From the NCBI GenBank assembly GCA_903926465.1, contig CAIYJE010000160.1:1-64000 (forward strand): a stretch of DNA of 64,000 nt, written 5' to 3'. Positions 17,807 through 26,586 of the stretch are shown here, one piece after another (within the stretch, counting starts at the first letter, position 1; each line of letters opens with the position of its first letter). The notes beneath the pieces are model-generated. The model was not told the DNA's origin. It saw nothing but the letters and a program-made list of their open reading frames with translations, and searched no databases. The position numbers and the translations under genes were made by a program. The DNA comes from an uncultured Planctomycetales bacterium (GTDB lineage Bacteria; Planctomycetota; Planctomycetia; Isosphaerales; Isosphaeraceae).

Positions 17807-18337
17807 ATGGCGAAGAACATTTACGTCGGGAATCTCCCCTACTCCACCACTGGCGACGATCTGGTGGAGCTCTTTTCCACGTACGGGACCGTCACGACGG
17901 GCCAAGTGATCATCGACAAATTCAGCGGCCGGAGCCGTGGCTTCGGCTTCGTCGAGATGGCGAGCGACAATGAGGCCGACGCGGCCATTTCTGGCCTCAA
18001 TGGCCAGCAGTACGGTGCTCGACCCCTGACCGTCAACGAAGCTCGTCCTCGTGAAGAGCGTCCTGACGGCGGTGGTGGTGGCGGCGGTCGCGGTGGATTT
18101 GGTGGCGGTGGTGGTGGCGGCGGCTACGGGGGCGGCGGTGGCGGCGGCCGCGGCTTCAGTGGTGGCGGTGACCGTGGTTACGGCGGCGGTGGTGGAGACC
18201 GTGGTTTTGGTGGTGGTGGCGGCGGCGGTGGTTACGGTGGCGGCGGCGGCGGTCGAAGCGACCGTGGCGGCGGCTACGGTGGTGGCCGAAGCGACCGCGG
18301 TGGCGGTGGTTACGGTGGCGGTGGCGGCGGTTATTGA
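17807..18337 (+). CDS. Glycine-rich RRM RNA-binding protein
   Basis: A 176-residue protein from ATG 17807, with CGGAGAG upstream as ribosome-binding site. Residues 1-80 form a single RNA recognition motif with RNP2 (IYVGNL) and RNP1 (RGFGFVEM). Residues about 90-176 are almost pure glycine, broken by Arg, Tyr, Phe and Ser-Asp-Arg in GYGGG, GRSDRGG and similar repeats. Such proteins resemble plant and cyanobacterial cold-induced RNA-binding proteins and act as RNA chaperones. The glycine tract is encoded by GGTGGCGGC-type repeats that may be unstable. A terminator hairpin follows. Confidence 0.93.
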   Translation: MAKNIYVGNLPYSTTGDDLVELFSTYGTVTTGQVIIDKFSGRSRGFGFVEMASDNEADAAISGLNGQQYGARPLTVNEARPREERPDGGGGGGGRGGFGGGGGGGGYGGGGGGGRGFSGGGDRGYGGGGGDRGFGGGGGGGGYGGGGGGRSDRGGGYGGGRSDRGGGGYGGGGGGY

Positions 18338-18381
18338 TCGTCCGGCCTAGCCTTCAGATTCCTTGGAATCATCCATCCAGG

Positions 18382-18403
18382 GCGGTTGGCATTTGCTAAC
18401 CGC
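18382..18403 (+). terminator. Terminator after RRM gene
   Basis: A 9-bp stem GCGGTTGGC/GCTAACCGC (one G-U pair) encloses an ATTT loop, 44 bases after the stop codon, followed by CACCTTTGTTT. Confidence 0.65.
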
Positions 18404-18681
18404 TCACCTTTGTTTACGTCAGACTGAACCTCATGCCCAATTGCCCTCGAACGGCGATCTTGCATTCCACTGAGAATTCGGTCATCGGCTCGTTTTCCGG
18501 TCTTATCGCTTGTTCTTATCTAGCCCCACCTTGGACCCGAGTGGGTTTTTGGTTAAAGTGGGTAGATACTCAAGTCGAATCTTGTTTGACCGGTTTCGAC
18601 GAGCAACTCCGGGCCTTGTGTCACACTTGCCCGGCAGAGCGATCAATTACCTGACGGGGTCATATTCGAGGAGTTTTTGTT

Positions 18682-18870
18682 GTGGTGAAGCTCAGGGTCC
18701 GAGCCGGTGAGTCGATTCAGGATGCAGTCCGCCGCTTCCGCAAACTGTGCGAGCGCAGTGGACTTCGCAAAGAAATGCGTCGTAAGGCGTACTACGAAAA
18801 ACCCAGTGAACGCCGACGTCGCGAAGAGCTGAAGCGACTCCGCAAGGCCCGCCAAGCCTCTCGCGTTTGA
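18682..18870 (+). CDS. rpsU: 30S ribosomal protein bS21
   Basis: A 62-residue bS21 starting at GTG 18682 ([19 protein letters not shown]), with GAGGAG upstream. S21 helps the 30S subunit engage mRNA. The protein is strongly basic, with the usual helix of Arg and Lys ending in [14 protein letters not shown]. The gene is alone, without dnaG or rpoD, and has its own terminator. Confidence 0.95.
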   Translation: MVKLRVRAGESIQDAVRRFRKLCERSGLRKEMRRKAYYEKPSERRRREELKRLRKARQASRV

Positions 18871-18924
18871 GCTATTCGGAATGGCCCTGAGCTATTCTGC
18901 TTTTGAGATAGCTATGGATCTTAT

Positions 18925-18970
18925 GAAGAGGACATGAGCGGCTTGATGCCCCTCATGTCTTCTTTTTTTT
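18925..18970 (+). terminator. rpsU terminator
   Basis: Arms at 18925-18938 and 18952-18965 pair over 14 positions, including G-U pairs, and run directly into eight T residues. This is a textbook intrinsic terminator between convergent rpsU and purB. Confidence 0.9.
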
Positions 18971-18986
18971 GGTTAGCTTACGTTCG

Positions 18987-20417
18987 TTAAACGTGCACAT
19001 CACGCGACTGGCCAAGCAGTTCCGGATATTTTTTCCGGATGGGCTCGACCTCTCGGTTCAAAAAATCGTGCACTTGTTCGGGTGACCGTCCCACGAAGTT
19101 TGCGGGCTGGAGCACAGCACCCAGGTCAACGCCTGAGAAGTTTGGGTCGGTTGAAAGTCGCTGGGGGAGGTCATTAGGGAGCCCCTGCTCCACCATTTGC
19201 TTACGCGCGGCCAGGGAGTGCTTGCGGATATGCTCGTGCAACTCCTGGCGATCTCCGCCGGCCCGTACGGCGGCCATCATCAGATTCTCTGTTGCCATGA
19301 AAGGCAACTCCTGGTCCACATGCTGGGCCACAACCGCCTGGTTAACAACCAAGCCCGGAACCATGTTCAAGTACAGGTTCAGCACAGCGTCAACACCAAG
19401 GAATGCCTGGGGCAACGTGAGGCGTCGGATCGCACTATCGTCGAGTGTTCGCTCAAGCCACTGAGTTGCCCCGGTCTGGGCGGTTGGAGCATGGAGCGCC
19501 ATAACAAAGCGGGCCAATGAGCACATGCGCTCAGCACGCATGGGGTTTCGCTTGTAGGCCATGGCCGAAGAGCCAATTTGTTCCGATTCGAATGGTTCCT
19601 CGATCTCTCGTTCGTGGGCCAGTAAACGAAGGTCGCTTCCAAACCGATGCGCCGATTCCGCGATACCACCGAGAGCAGAGACCACCTGAGTATCGATTTT
19701 TCGAGAGTATGTTTGGCCGGAAACGGGAACCGTGGCCGAAAACTGGAAGGCGGCCGCAACCCGATGGTCGAGTTCTTCGACTTTGGCGTGGTCACCATCA
19801 AAAAGTGCCAGGAACGAAGCCTGGGTACCTGTGGTTCCTTTCACGCCCAGAAATGGCAGTTTTTCAATTCGGTGCTCGATATCCTGCAGGTCGAGAATCA
19901 GTTCCTGACACCAAAGTGTGGCCCGTTTGCCTACGGTTACTAGCTGGGCTGGCTGGAAATGCGTGTAGCCCAGGCAAGGCAAGGTGCTCCACTGTTCTGC
20001 AAAACGGGCCAGGGCATCAATTGAGCCTACAAGGCTCGCCCGGACCTGATGCAGTGCTTCTCGAATCAAGATCAGGTCGGCGTTGTCGGTCACGTAGCAA
20101 CTGGTGGCCCCCAGGTGAATGATCGCGCGTGCCTTTGGAGCAACCTCTCCATAGGTATGCACGTGAGCCATCACGTCATGCCGGAGGCGTTTTTCATGAT
20201 AAGCGGCACGTTCAAAGTCAATGGTTTCGACGTTCGCTTTCAATTCGGCAATCTGGTCCTCGTCAATGTTCAGGCCCAGTTCCCGTTCAACTTCTGCCAG
20301 AACAACCCACAGCTTGCGCCAGGTTGACACACGCCGGTGCGACGACCAGAGTTCGGCCATCTTGCGCGTGGCGTAGCGTGTGATCAGTGGATTCTCATAA
20401 ACGTGTGCGGTCATCAT
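18987..20417 (-). CDS. purB: Adenylosuccinate lyase
   Basis: PurB removes fumarate from SAICAR and from adenylosuccinate in purine synthesis. The protein has 476 residues from ATG 20417. The fumarase/aspartase-family signature is SSAMAYKRNPMRAERM, and the general-base region is around GTTGTQASF. The catalytic His is in the HDVMAHVHTYG stretch. It lies 80 bases downstream of the glutamate dehydrogenase gene on the same strand and may be co-transcribed with it. Confidence 0.96.
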   Translation of the reverse strand: MMTAHVYENPLITRYATRKMAELWSSHRRVSTWRKLWVVLAEVERELGLNIDEDQIAELKANVETIDFERAAYHEKRLRHDVMAHVHTYGEVAPKARAIIHLGATSCYVTDNADLILIREALHQVRASLVGSIDALARFAEQWSTLPCLGYTHFQPAQLVTVGKRATLWCQELILDLQDIEHRIEKLPFLGVKGTTGTQASFLALFDGDHAKVEELDHRVAAAFQFSATVPVSGQTYSRKIDTQVVSALGGIAESAHRFGSDLRLLAHEREIEEPFESEQIGSSAMAYKRNPMRAERMCSLARFVMALHAPTAQTGATQWLERTLDDSAIRRLTLPQAFLGVDAVLNLYLNMVPGLVVNQAVVAQHVDQELPFMATENLMMAAVRAGGDRQELHEHIRKHSLAARKQMVEQGLPNDLPQRLSTDPNFSGVDLGAVLQPANFVGRSPEQVHDFLNREVEPIRKKYPELLGQSRDVHV

Positions 20418-20497
20418 TGCTCGATCCAGGTCCCAGGAAAAAATCGATGCAGAAACTTCGGTATTAAGATCAGTTCAGGCGAACAACGTTGTTCGGA

Positions 20498-21727
20498 TCA
20501 GATGCCACCCAGAACCCTGGCCCGACCAACCCGACTAATTCCAAGCATGTACGCAGCCGTCCGCATGGGAATCGACTTCTTCTGGGAGAGTTCATAAACC
20601 TTGTGGAATGCAGATACCATGCGTTCTTCTTCTTCACGCCTGACCTGGTCAAGGTTCCAGCGGAAGTGCTGCTGGTTTTGAACCCACTCAAAGTAACTCA
20701 CAACCACGCCACCGGCATTTGCAAGGATATCGGGGATCACGGGAATCCCACGTTGCTGAAAAATCTCGTCGGCCTCTGGCCAGGTTGGACCGTTTGCACC
20801 CTCGACAATCATTTTCGCTTCCACCTCGGCGGCATTCGAGGCATCAAAAACGCCCCCAAGCGCGGCCGGAATGAGCACATCCACAGGCGACCTCAGCAAT
20901 TGCTCATTGCTGCCAGAATCTCCACCGGTGAATCCCACAATTTTTCCATGCGTGGCAACGTACTTATCAAGGGCGGCCAGGTCGATTCCCTCCTGATTGA
21001 AGATTGCGCCAAAGGCATCGGAAATTGCCACAATTATGCCTCCCTTTTCGGCCAGGAAGCGGGCAGTATAACTACCGACATTGCCATACCCTTGAATAGC
21101 AAAGGTCGACTTCTGGATGGTTTTGCCGAGTTTAGCCAGCGCCTCTCTTGTAACAAGCATCACACCGTAGCCGGTGGCCGCCTCACGCCCAGCCGAACCA
21201 TGCAATTCCACCGGTTTTCCAGTCACAACCGCAGGCTGGAATCCGTGAAACTTGGAATACTCGTTCATAATCCAGGCCATCACCTGGGCATCTGTTCCCA
21301 TGTCGGGTGCTGGAATATCTTTATCAGGACCAATGAAGTCGTGGATTTTTTCGACGAATTTCCGGGTCAGGCGTTCGAGCTCACTTCTTGAGAGTTGCTT
21401 GGGATCGCAATTAATCCCCCCTTTACTTCCTCCAAAAGGAAGGTCAACGACCGCAGTTTTCCAGGTCATGAGACTGGCCAGAGACCGTGCTTCATCCTGG
21501 TCGACGTGAGGGTGGTACCGCAGCCCCCCCTTGAACGGTCCCCGCGCATTGTCATGCTGGACTCGGTAGCCAATAAAATTCCCAATCTGGCCGGAATCCA
21601 TCTCAATTGCGACTTCCACCCGCAATTCTCGGTCTGGGACAACCATGAGAGTCTTGATATTTGAGGAGAGATCGAGCAGCGAGGCCGCTTTCTCGAAATA
21701 ATAGTTGGTTGCCTCGAATGCTTGCAT
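20498..21727 (-). CDS. gdhA: Glutamate dehydrogenase (Glu/Leu/Phe/Val family)
   Basis: NAD(P)-dependent amino acid dehydrogenase linking glutamate and 2-oxoglutarate. I start it at ATG 21727 (409 residues, MQAFEATNYYFEKA), where the family similarity begins; the frame extends to 21817. Catalytic Lys lies in LPFGGSKGGI and substrate Lys in FKGGLRYH; PAPDMGTDAQ is also conserved. The nucleotide-binding motif is FAIQGYGNVGS. The length is that of hexameric GDH. Family members can prefer leucine or other substrates, so the exact specificity is inferred. The divergent creatininase-type gene starts 118 bases away. Confidence 0.92.
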   Translation of the reverse strand: MQAFEATNYYFEKAASLLDLSSNIKTLMVVPDRELRVEVAIEMDSGQIGNFIGYRVQHDNARGPFKGGLRYHPHVDQDEARSLASLMTWKTAVVDLPFGGSKGGINCDPKQLSRSELERLTRKFVEKIHDFIGPDKDIPAPDMGTDAQVMAWIMNEYSKFHGFQPAVVTGKPVELHGSAGREAATGYGVMLVTREALAKLGKTIQKSTFAIQGYGNVGSYTARFLAEKGGIIVAISDAFGAIFNQEGIDLAALDKYVATHGKIVGFTGGDSGSNEQLLRSPVDVLIPAALGGVFDASNAAEVEAKMIVEGANGPTWPEADEIFQQRGIPVIPDILANAGGVVVSYFEWVQNQQHFRWNLDQVRREEEERMVSAFHKVYELSQKKSIPMRTAAYMLGISRVGRARVLGGI

Positions 21728-21845
21728 TTTTGGGTTGCTCGGTCGGAGCCTGAACTGGCGTTGGAATTGTTGACAACAAGGCTCATGATCGTACCGAATG
21801 CATCCTTGGCTAGGCAACCGAGCCCGCCCTTCCCCGGAGAAATCG

Positions 21846-22637
21846 ATGAAGCCCTGGTTACTTCGAGAATTATCGCTGGAAGCGTTCCAGAACGCCGCCC
21901 CTTACGAAGTTGCGGTGCTCCCGCTTGGAGCCACCGAGCCTCATAACCTTCACCTGCCATACGGCACCGATACCTATCAGGTTGAGGCGATCGGAGAAGC
22001 GGCCTGCGCCCGAGCCTGGGCCCAGGGCCAGCGCGTGGTATTGCTTCCCGCCCTGCCATACGGAACAGAGACAAATCAAAACCAGTTTCCATGGTCGATG
22101 AATCTGAATCCGACCACGGTTGCGGCCGTCATTACCGATCTCGTTGAATCGCTCACTCCGCACGGTGTCAGAAAAATTGTTTTGCTCAATGGCCATGGTG
22201 GAAATGATCTGAAGTGGGTTCTCCGTCAGCTTTACGGCAAAACCCCAGCCCACCTGTTTCTTTGCAACTGGTGGAAAACCGCCTTGGATCGATTCCCTGA
22301 GATTTTTTCTGACCCTGGTGATCACGGTGGTGATCTCGAAACCAGCCTCATGATGGCGATCGAACCAGACCTGGTTCGCCTGGAACGTGCCGATGCCGGG
22401 ACCATGGCCCCCTCACGTTTTGAAGCCGTGAATCGGGGATGGGTCGATATCACACGCCCCTGGCATCTGCTGACCACCAACTCTGGAGCTGGTGATCCAA
22501 GGGCGGCAACCGCCGAGAAGGGTCATGCGGCCATGGAAATCGTCGTCGAGCGATTCTCCAAATTTCTGGTGGAACTTGCTCGTACGCCACTGGATCAGAC
22601 ATTTCCACTGGTTCCGCATCCGGAAGTTTCAGTTTGA
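21846..22637 (+). CDS. Creatininase-family amidohydrolase
   Basis: A 263-residue protein of the creatininase family (PF02633), metal-dependent hydrolases that act on creatinine, formamides or related cyclic amides. ATG 21846 has CGGAGAA upstream. Expected metal ligands are visible: Glu and His in GATEPHNLHLPYGTD, the Asp after it, NGHGGN, and a Glu in DHGGDLETS. The family also includes MftE-type peptidases and formamide hydrolases for riboflavin/F420 synthesis. No neighbour indicates which. The active-site set looks complete. Confidence 0.88.
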   Translation: MKPWLLRELSLEAFQNAAPYEVAVLPLGATEPHNLHLPYGTDTYQVEAIGEAACARAWAQGQRVVLLPALPYGTETNQNQFPWSMNLNPTTVAAVITDLVESLTPHGVRKIVLLNGHGGNDLKWVLRQLYGKTPAHLFLCNWWKTALDRFPEIFSDPGDHGGDLETSLMMAIEPDLVRLERADAGTMAPSRFEAVNRGWVDITRPWHLLTTNSGAGDPRAATAEKGHAAMEIVVERFSKFLVELARTPLDQTFPLVPHPEVSV

Positions 22638-22918
22638 GTCAAAGCACGGGCGAGGGTGCGACGTAGATCGTCATTGACGGGCAACAAAAATGACCGTCGT
22701 ACCCTCTTTCGGTGCAAAGACGTTCCCTGGATTGGTCAGCTTGAAATTGCCCTTTGCAGATCGCCGGCTTGATGCTCGGGAATTCATGAGCAATTGCTGG
22801 CGTGATGGCCAAGCTGTTTGCTTCAACTCTTCAGGCCAGGATACTTGCCATGGTTGGACTCTGTCTCAGAACCAGTTCGAACACCAAGTCCTCGGCAGAT
22901 CTGCACCACCCTCTGAGT

Positions 22919-23866
22919 ATGGCTTTCAGAACGGCTGGGCTGATCCGGATAAGCGTGATTCCCTTCTTGCTGCTGACAGGCTGTGCCCCTTCGGAACCAG
23001 CTCCGAAGCCGGTTGTCGTGCCGCCTTCCTTGAACGGAAAGTTGGTCTACCCACTCACCGGTGTGGTTCGAAAGATTGACAGAGCGTCTGGAGTGGTCAT
23101 GATCCAGCATGATGAAATTCCTGGTTACATGACCAAAATGACCATGCCGTTCAATCTCAAGAATGAGTCTGTTCTGGAGGAACTGGAACCAGGAGACCAG
23201 GTTGTGGGATCCTTGGTGGTGAACGATGAACACTCACGTCTGACAGATGTCTATGTTACACGCCCCGCTGAACCAGAAGATCGGTCCTCACCCGTTGAGG
23301 CGCTTCCCGATCAACGAATCGCTCTCGGAACGCTCGTACCTGACTTTCTCATGACCACACAGGAAGGAAAGCCCTTACGATTGTCAGAATACAAGGGCCA
23401 TCCAGTTGTGCTTACATTTATCTACACACGATGCCCGTTGCCTGACTATTGCCCGCTTCTGGATCGCAAGTTTTCTGAGCTCTCCCGCCGGTTAGCAAAG
23501 GATGGGCCATCTTCAGTTCAGACACGTTTGCTTTCGATTAGTTTTGATCCAGAGCACGATACGGCCGCGGTGCTGGCAAAGCATGCCAAGCTTTTGGGAG
23601 CCCTCCCACCTGAATGGACTTTTGCGGTTGCAAGCCATGAGGAATTGAAGAAAGTGGCAGAGCCTCTTGGGCTTTCCTATGTGGCTCGGACTCAAGAAAT
23701 TGCACACACTTTAAGCACCGCGGTGATCGCTCCCGATGGAACCCTGCTGGGGCTGTTTCAGGGGAATCAATGGTCATCCGAAGATGTATTGGCGCTTCTT
23801 GCACTATACCGAACAGGCCAGAACACGATCCAGAAGCCCGATCCAGATACTGCGGTTAGCCCATGA
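22919..23866 (+). CDS. CusF-like domain fused to SCO1/SenC lipoprotein
   Basis: A 315-residue lipoprotein from ATG 22919: a hydrophobic segment ending in LLTGC (lipobox). Residues about 45-110 resemble the CusF/PcoE-type copper-binding domain (VVRKIDRASGVVMIQHDEIPGYM, then MTMPF). Residues about 140-300 form a SCO1/SenC thioredoxin fold, used to deliver copper to cytochrome oxidase. The usual metal motif CxxxC is replaced by a C-x5-C variant (TRCPLPDYCP), with a later His (AHTLST). Met and His in GYMTKMTM could bind copper. Neighbours do not include a cytochrome oxidase gene. The upstream part of the frame (22802-22918) lacks a clear start. Confidence 0.85.
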   Translation: MAFRTAGLIRISVIPFLLLTGCAPSEPAPKPVVVPPSLNGKLVYPLTGVVRKIDRASGVVMIQHDEIPGYMTKMTMPFNLKNESVLEELEPGDQVVGSLVVNDEHSRLTDVYVTRPAEPEDRSSPVEALPDQRIALGTLVPDFLMTTQEGKPLRLSEYKGHPVVLTFIYTRCPLPDYCPLLDRKFSELSRRLAKDGPSSVQTRLLSISFDPEHDTAAVLAKHAKLLGALPPEWTFAVASHEELKKVAEPLGLSYVARTQEIAHTLSTAVIAPDGTLLGLFQGNQWSSEDVLALLALYRTGQNTIQKPDPDTAVSP

Positions 23867-23980
23867 AATCAGGGGGAAACCATTCCCACTCGTGTGAGAT
23901 AAGCACAAGAGTAATACAGTATTTGTTGTTTTTCTATTGTTAGGGTCAAGATTCAGAAAAAGATGTTGTCAGAAATCTAG

Positions 23981-24010
23981 ATCATGTTACATTAGGCAAA
24001 GTAACATGAT
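23981..24010. promoter_or_regulatory. 10-10-10 inverted repeat upstream of arsR-type gene
   Basis: Perfect 10-bp arms ATCATGTTAC and GTAACATGAT flank a 10-base spacer in an AT-rich region. It lies 169 bases before the regulator's start and 115 bases after the SCO gene. The symmetry suits a dimeric repressor operator, but a terminator for the SCO gene is also possible; no T-run follows. Confidence 0.45.
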
Positions 24011-24111
24011 TGGACGTGAAGCTTAAAATCCAGTCCCTGTGCGGCTGGACACCTGAGCACCTTTTGTGATTCAAGTGTAGTCACTCATTGTAACGGTCTT
24101 CGCGTCTCTTG

Positions 24112-24160
24112 CTGGTCGAGGCTTTGCCACGGCTGCAAGGTTATTTATCCTCTCGACCAG
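24112..24160 (+). promoter_or_regulatory. Structured 5' leader of the arsR-type gene
   Basis: Arms CTGGTCGAG (24112-24120) and CTCGACCAG (24152-24160) pair perfectly over 9 bp and contain an inner 6-bp stem (CTTTGC/GCAAGG). The structure ends about 5 bases before the AGGAG ribosome-binding site and could affect translation. Confidence 0.4.
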
Positions 24161-24178
24161 AATTCAGGAGTCCGGCTA

Positions 24179-24580
24179 ATGCCTCCAGCCAAGACACCCA
24201 CCAAGGCTTCAAAAGTTAAGAAGGTTACGAAAGTTACCAAAGCCACTAAAGCCACCAAAGTGGTCGCCAAGGTAACCAAGACGAAAGCCGTTAAAGAAGC
24301 GGATCTGCGTCTGAGCCATGCTCGTAAGGCTTCGACCCTGCTGAAGCACGTGAGTGATCCAACCCGACTTCAGGTCATCCTGATTCTGGACGACGGCGAG
24401 CAGCATGTTGGCGCACTCTGCGACCAGCTTAGCCAGAGCCAGCCCGCAGTGAGCCACCACCTTGCACTGCTGCGACACGGTGGCATTATTGCCCCTCGCC
24501 GCCAGGGCAAGAACAACTTCTACAGCCTGACCGATACGGGCTCGCAACTTGCCAAGGTTGTTCGTGGGCTTGGTAACTAA
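24179..24580 (+). CDS. ArsR-family regulator with Lys/Thr-rich N-terminal tail
   Basis: A 133-residue protein from ATG 24179 with AGGAG 8 bases upstream. Residues about 45-130 are a winged-helix ArsR-type domain: KHVSDPTRLQVILIL, QLSQSQPAVSHHLALLRH as the recognition helix, and the wing FYSLTDTG. There is no clear cysteine metal-binding motif (the only Cys is in ALCDQL), so it is probably not a metal sensor. Residues 1-40 are rich in Lys, Thr and Ala (KKVTKVTKATKAT), like histone H1-type tails. A terminator follows, and two dyads precede it. Confidence 0.85.
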   Translation: MPPAKTPTKASKVKKVTKVTKATKATKVVAKVTKTKAVKEADLRLSHARKASTLLKHVSDPTRLQVILILDDGEQHVGALCDQLSQSQPAVSHHLALLRHGGIIAPRRQGKNNFYSLTDTGSQLAKVVRGLGN

Positions 24581-24640
24581 GATTGTGAGCCCAGCCGGCT
24601 CAGCCAGTGATCTCACCCTGGGTGACCCTGGCCATCTAAA

Positions 24641-24676
24641 CCGCAGCTTCTGGATTCCAGTAGCTGCGGTTTTTTT
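24641..24676. terminator. Terminator after arsR-type gene
   Basis: CCGCAGCT and AGCTGCGG arms, with an inner CTGGA/TCCAG stem, are followed by seven T residues. The tolC-like gene on the other strand also ends here and could use the same structure. Confidence 0.9.
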
Positions 24677-24694
24677 ATGCGCATAATTAGAGGA

Positions 24695-26272
24695 TCAGGG
24701 TAGGAGCCGACGACCAACCGCCTGATTCAGATTCAGCATATTGAGCCGGAATCGGATCAAGGTATCCAGGTACTGCCTTACCACTTGATTATATTCTTGT
24801 CTTGCTGAAATATAGCTGATCACGTCAATTGAACCTTCGTCATATTGTCGTTTGATCGTCTGCAGAACCTGTTCTGCAGCCGGTCTCAGGCGTGTATCAA
24901 TCCGTTCCAGTGCGGCACGGCTAACGTGGTAGTCTCGTTCAGCTTGTTGAACCTCGTTCACGACTTGTCTGGCAAGTGCATCGATTTCGATCTGCGTTTG
25001 AGACACGTTAATTCTTGCGCGCTGAATATTTCCCTGGTTCCGGTTGTAAATGGGCAAAGGAACGGTCACTCCTAACGCCCAGGAACTTGCGCTTTTGAGG
25101 CCGAATGGAGAATTGTCCTGAAACGTATAGGGCTGGTAAAGCAGGTAGACGTCGCTGAGCCTGTTTGCATGAGCGAGTCGAACTTCGGCTTCGGCGCGCT
25201 GAAGGCCTGATCGGTAAGCCATCAGATCTGGCCGCTCGGCCAGTGCAATCTGGATCAGGCTGTCGATGGGTGGAGGAGGGGCGGTTTCTACGCGAATGGA
25301 AGCCCGGACCTCAAGATCGCTCGATTCCTCGGCGGGTACATTCAGTAATGTTCCCAGGTCTCGTTTGGCCTGTCGTAATGCCTCTTCCGCATCATTGACC
25401 AGCAGCCCAGTGGTTTCACGCTGGAGCCGCACCCGATTCACATCCGCGGCGGTGATTCGCCCGACTGTCTCCTGCTCGCCCAGTGGTTTCAGAACTTGAT
25501 CCAGACCATCCAGGCTGGCCTCAGCGAACCGAAGCCGCTGCCTGGCGGCCACCACGCTAACGTAGGCCGTAGATAAATTTCCGATTTGCTTACGCACTTC
25601 GTTCTGATACTGATGTTCTATGGTGTGCTTGGCTCGTTGAGCAACCGCAGTTCTTGCCCCTCGTTTGCGTGTAACATCAATGGGATAGGATATATTCAGG
25701 TCGTACTGGGTCGGTCCGCCTGGCCGGTCTCGACTGTACTTTCCATAAGGTGCGAGTTGCGTGTCGGCATACAGGATGGGGTTGGCTCGCAGGCTCGCGG
25801 TCAGCACGTCGGCTTCGGCCTGGGGAATCTCAAGGAACTGTCCTTTGAGCTGCAAATTATCATGAATCAACCGTTCGATCGCTTCATCCAGCGTCAGGCC
25901 ATCGGGCGGGCCAACATCCTCGGAGAGTGATGGGAAATCGAGAGTGCCATATGCGGGCGGAGCTGGCAGGTGCAATGGAGTGGGGATCTGCATCGCCTCC
26001 ATTGGCTGAATCACTTGACTGGGCGGAACCGAAATCGACGCCGGCACCCGAGGTCCGGTCGGTCCAACAGCGCCACTGAGCGGCTGATTGGATTGTGTTC
26101 CCTGATTGGTGAAATCAAGACCGCCCATAGCGCCTGGCGGTCGACCCAGGGATGATTCCAGACCAGGTGCTTCCCGGGGACCGGTATCCACCGTTGGTCC
26201 CTGCGCCCTTGCCAAGGCGGGTATAGCCACCAACACGGCGAGCGTAGAGAACCAGATTACTCTCAAGCTCAT
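24695..26272 (-). CDS. TolC-like outer membrane efflux protein
   Basis: A 525-residue protein with an N-terminal signal peptide (LAVLVAIPALARAQ). Residues about 25-120 are Pro- and Gly-rich and of low complexity. From about 125 two repeats of the outer membrane efflux (OEP) family follow, with long coiled helices (EAEVRLAHAN, QQAERDYHVSRAALERI) and a C-terminal LNQAVGRRLLP. It would form the outer membrane duct of a tripartite exporter; no inner-membrane pump or adaptor is next to it. The N-terminal linker is unusually long. Confidence 0.85.
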   Translation of the reverse strand: MSLRVIWFSTLAVLVAIPALARAQGPTVDTGPREAPGLESSLGRPPGAMGGLDFTNQGTQSNQPLSGAVGPTGPRVPASISVPPSQVIQPMEAMQIPTPLHLPAPPAYGTLDFPSLSEDVGPPDGLTLDEAIERLIHDNLQLKGQFLEIPQAEADVLTASLRANPILYADTQLAPYGKYSRDRPGGPTQYDLNISYPIDVTRKRGARTAVAQRAKHTIEHQYQNEVRKQIGNLSTAYVSVVAARQRLRFAEASLDGLDQVLKPLGEQETVGRITAADVNRVRLQRETTGLLVNDAEEALRQAKRDLGTLLNVPAEESSDLEVRASIRVETAPPPPIDSLIQIALAERPDLMAYRSGLQRAEAEVRLAHANRLSDVYLLYQPYTFQDNSPFGLKSASSWALGVTVPLPIYNRNQGNIQRARINVSQTQIEIDALARQVVNEVQQAERDYHVSRAALERIDTRLRPAAEQVLQTIKRQYDEGSIDVISYISARQEYNQVVRQYLDTLIRFRLNMLNLNQAVGRRLLP

Positions 26273-26586
26273 CGTCTCACCTTCCTGGTGAATCCACGCA
26301 TCCAGCGTGTGCCTGCAGATCTCGCAAAGACCATTTCTGGTAATCGGCTAGATCCTCAGCGGGATTGATCGCGTTATTGACCTGGCGGTTGCCCTACCCA
26401 TTTAATCGGTACCACCCCTATCCTTATGATTGGAATAGGGCTCAGAATCAGTCGATCGGCAGAACCTGCCATAGAATCCAGGCTCACCTCCCCACCAACC
26501 CCGGGGCGGATCACGCTTGCCGACTGTTACAAGTCGTGATCAGATGAAGCCCTGTTCACTCCAATGGATCACGAGCGGAGGATCTG
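26273..26586. other. Intergenic region between divergent genes
   Basis: This separates the tolC-like and DUF1501 genes and must hold both promoters. It contains an imperfect hairpin at about 26416-26440 (CCCTATCC and GGAATAGGG). No gene is supported. Confidence 0.35.

Noticed and set aside
18051-18350. Alternative-frame Val/Ala-rich open frame within the RRM gene
   Set aside because: It is a frame-shifted reading of the glycine-repeat DNA, with composition set by GGTGGC repeats.
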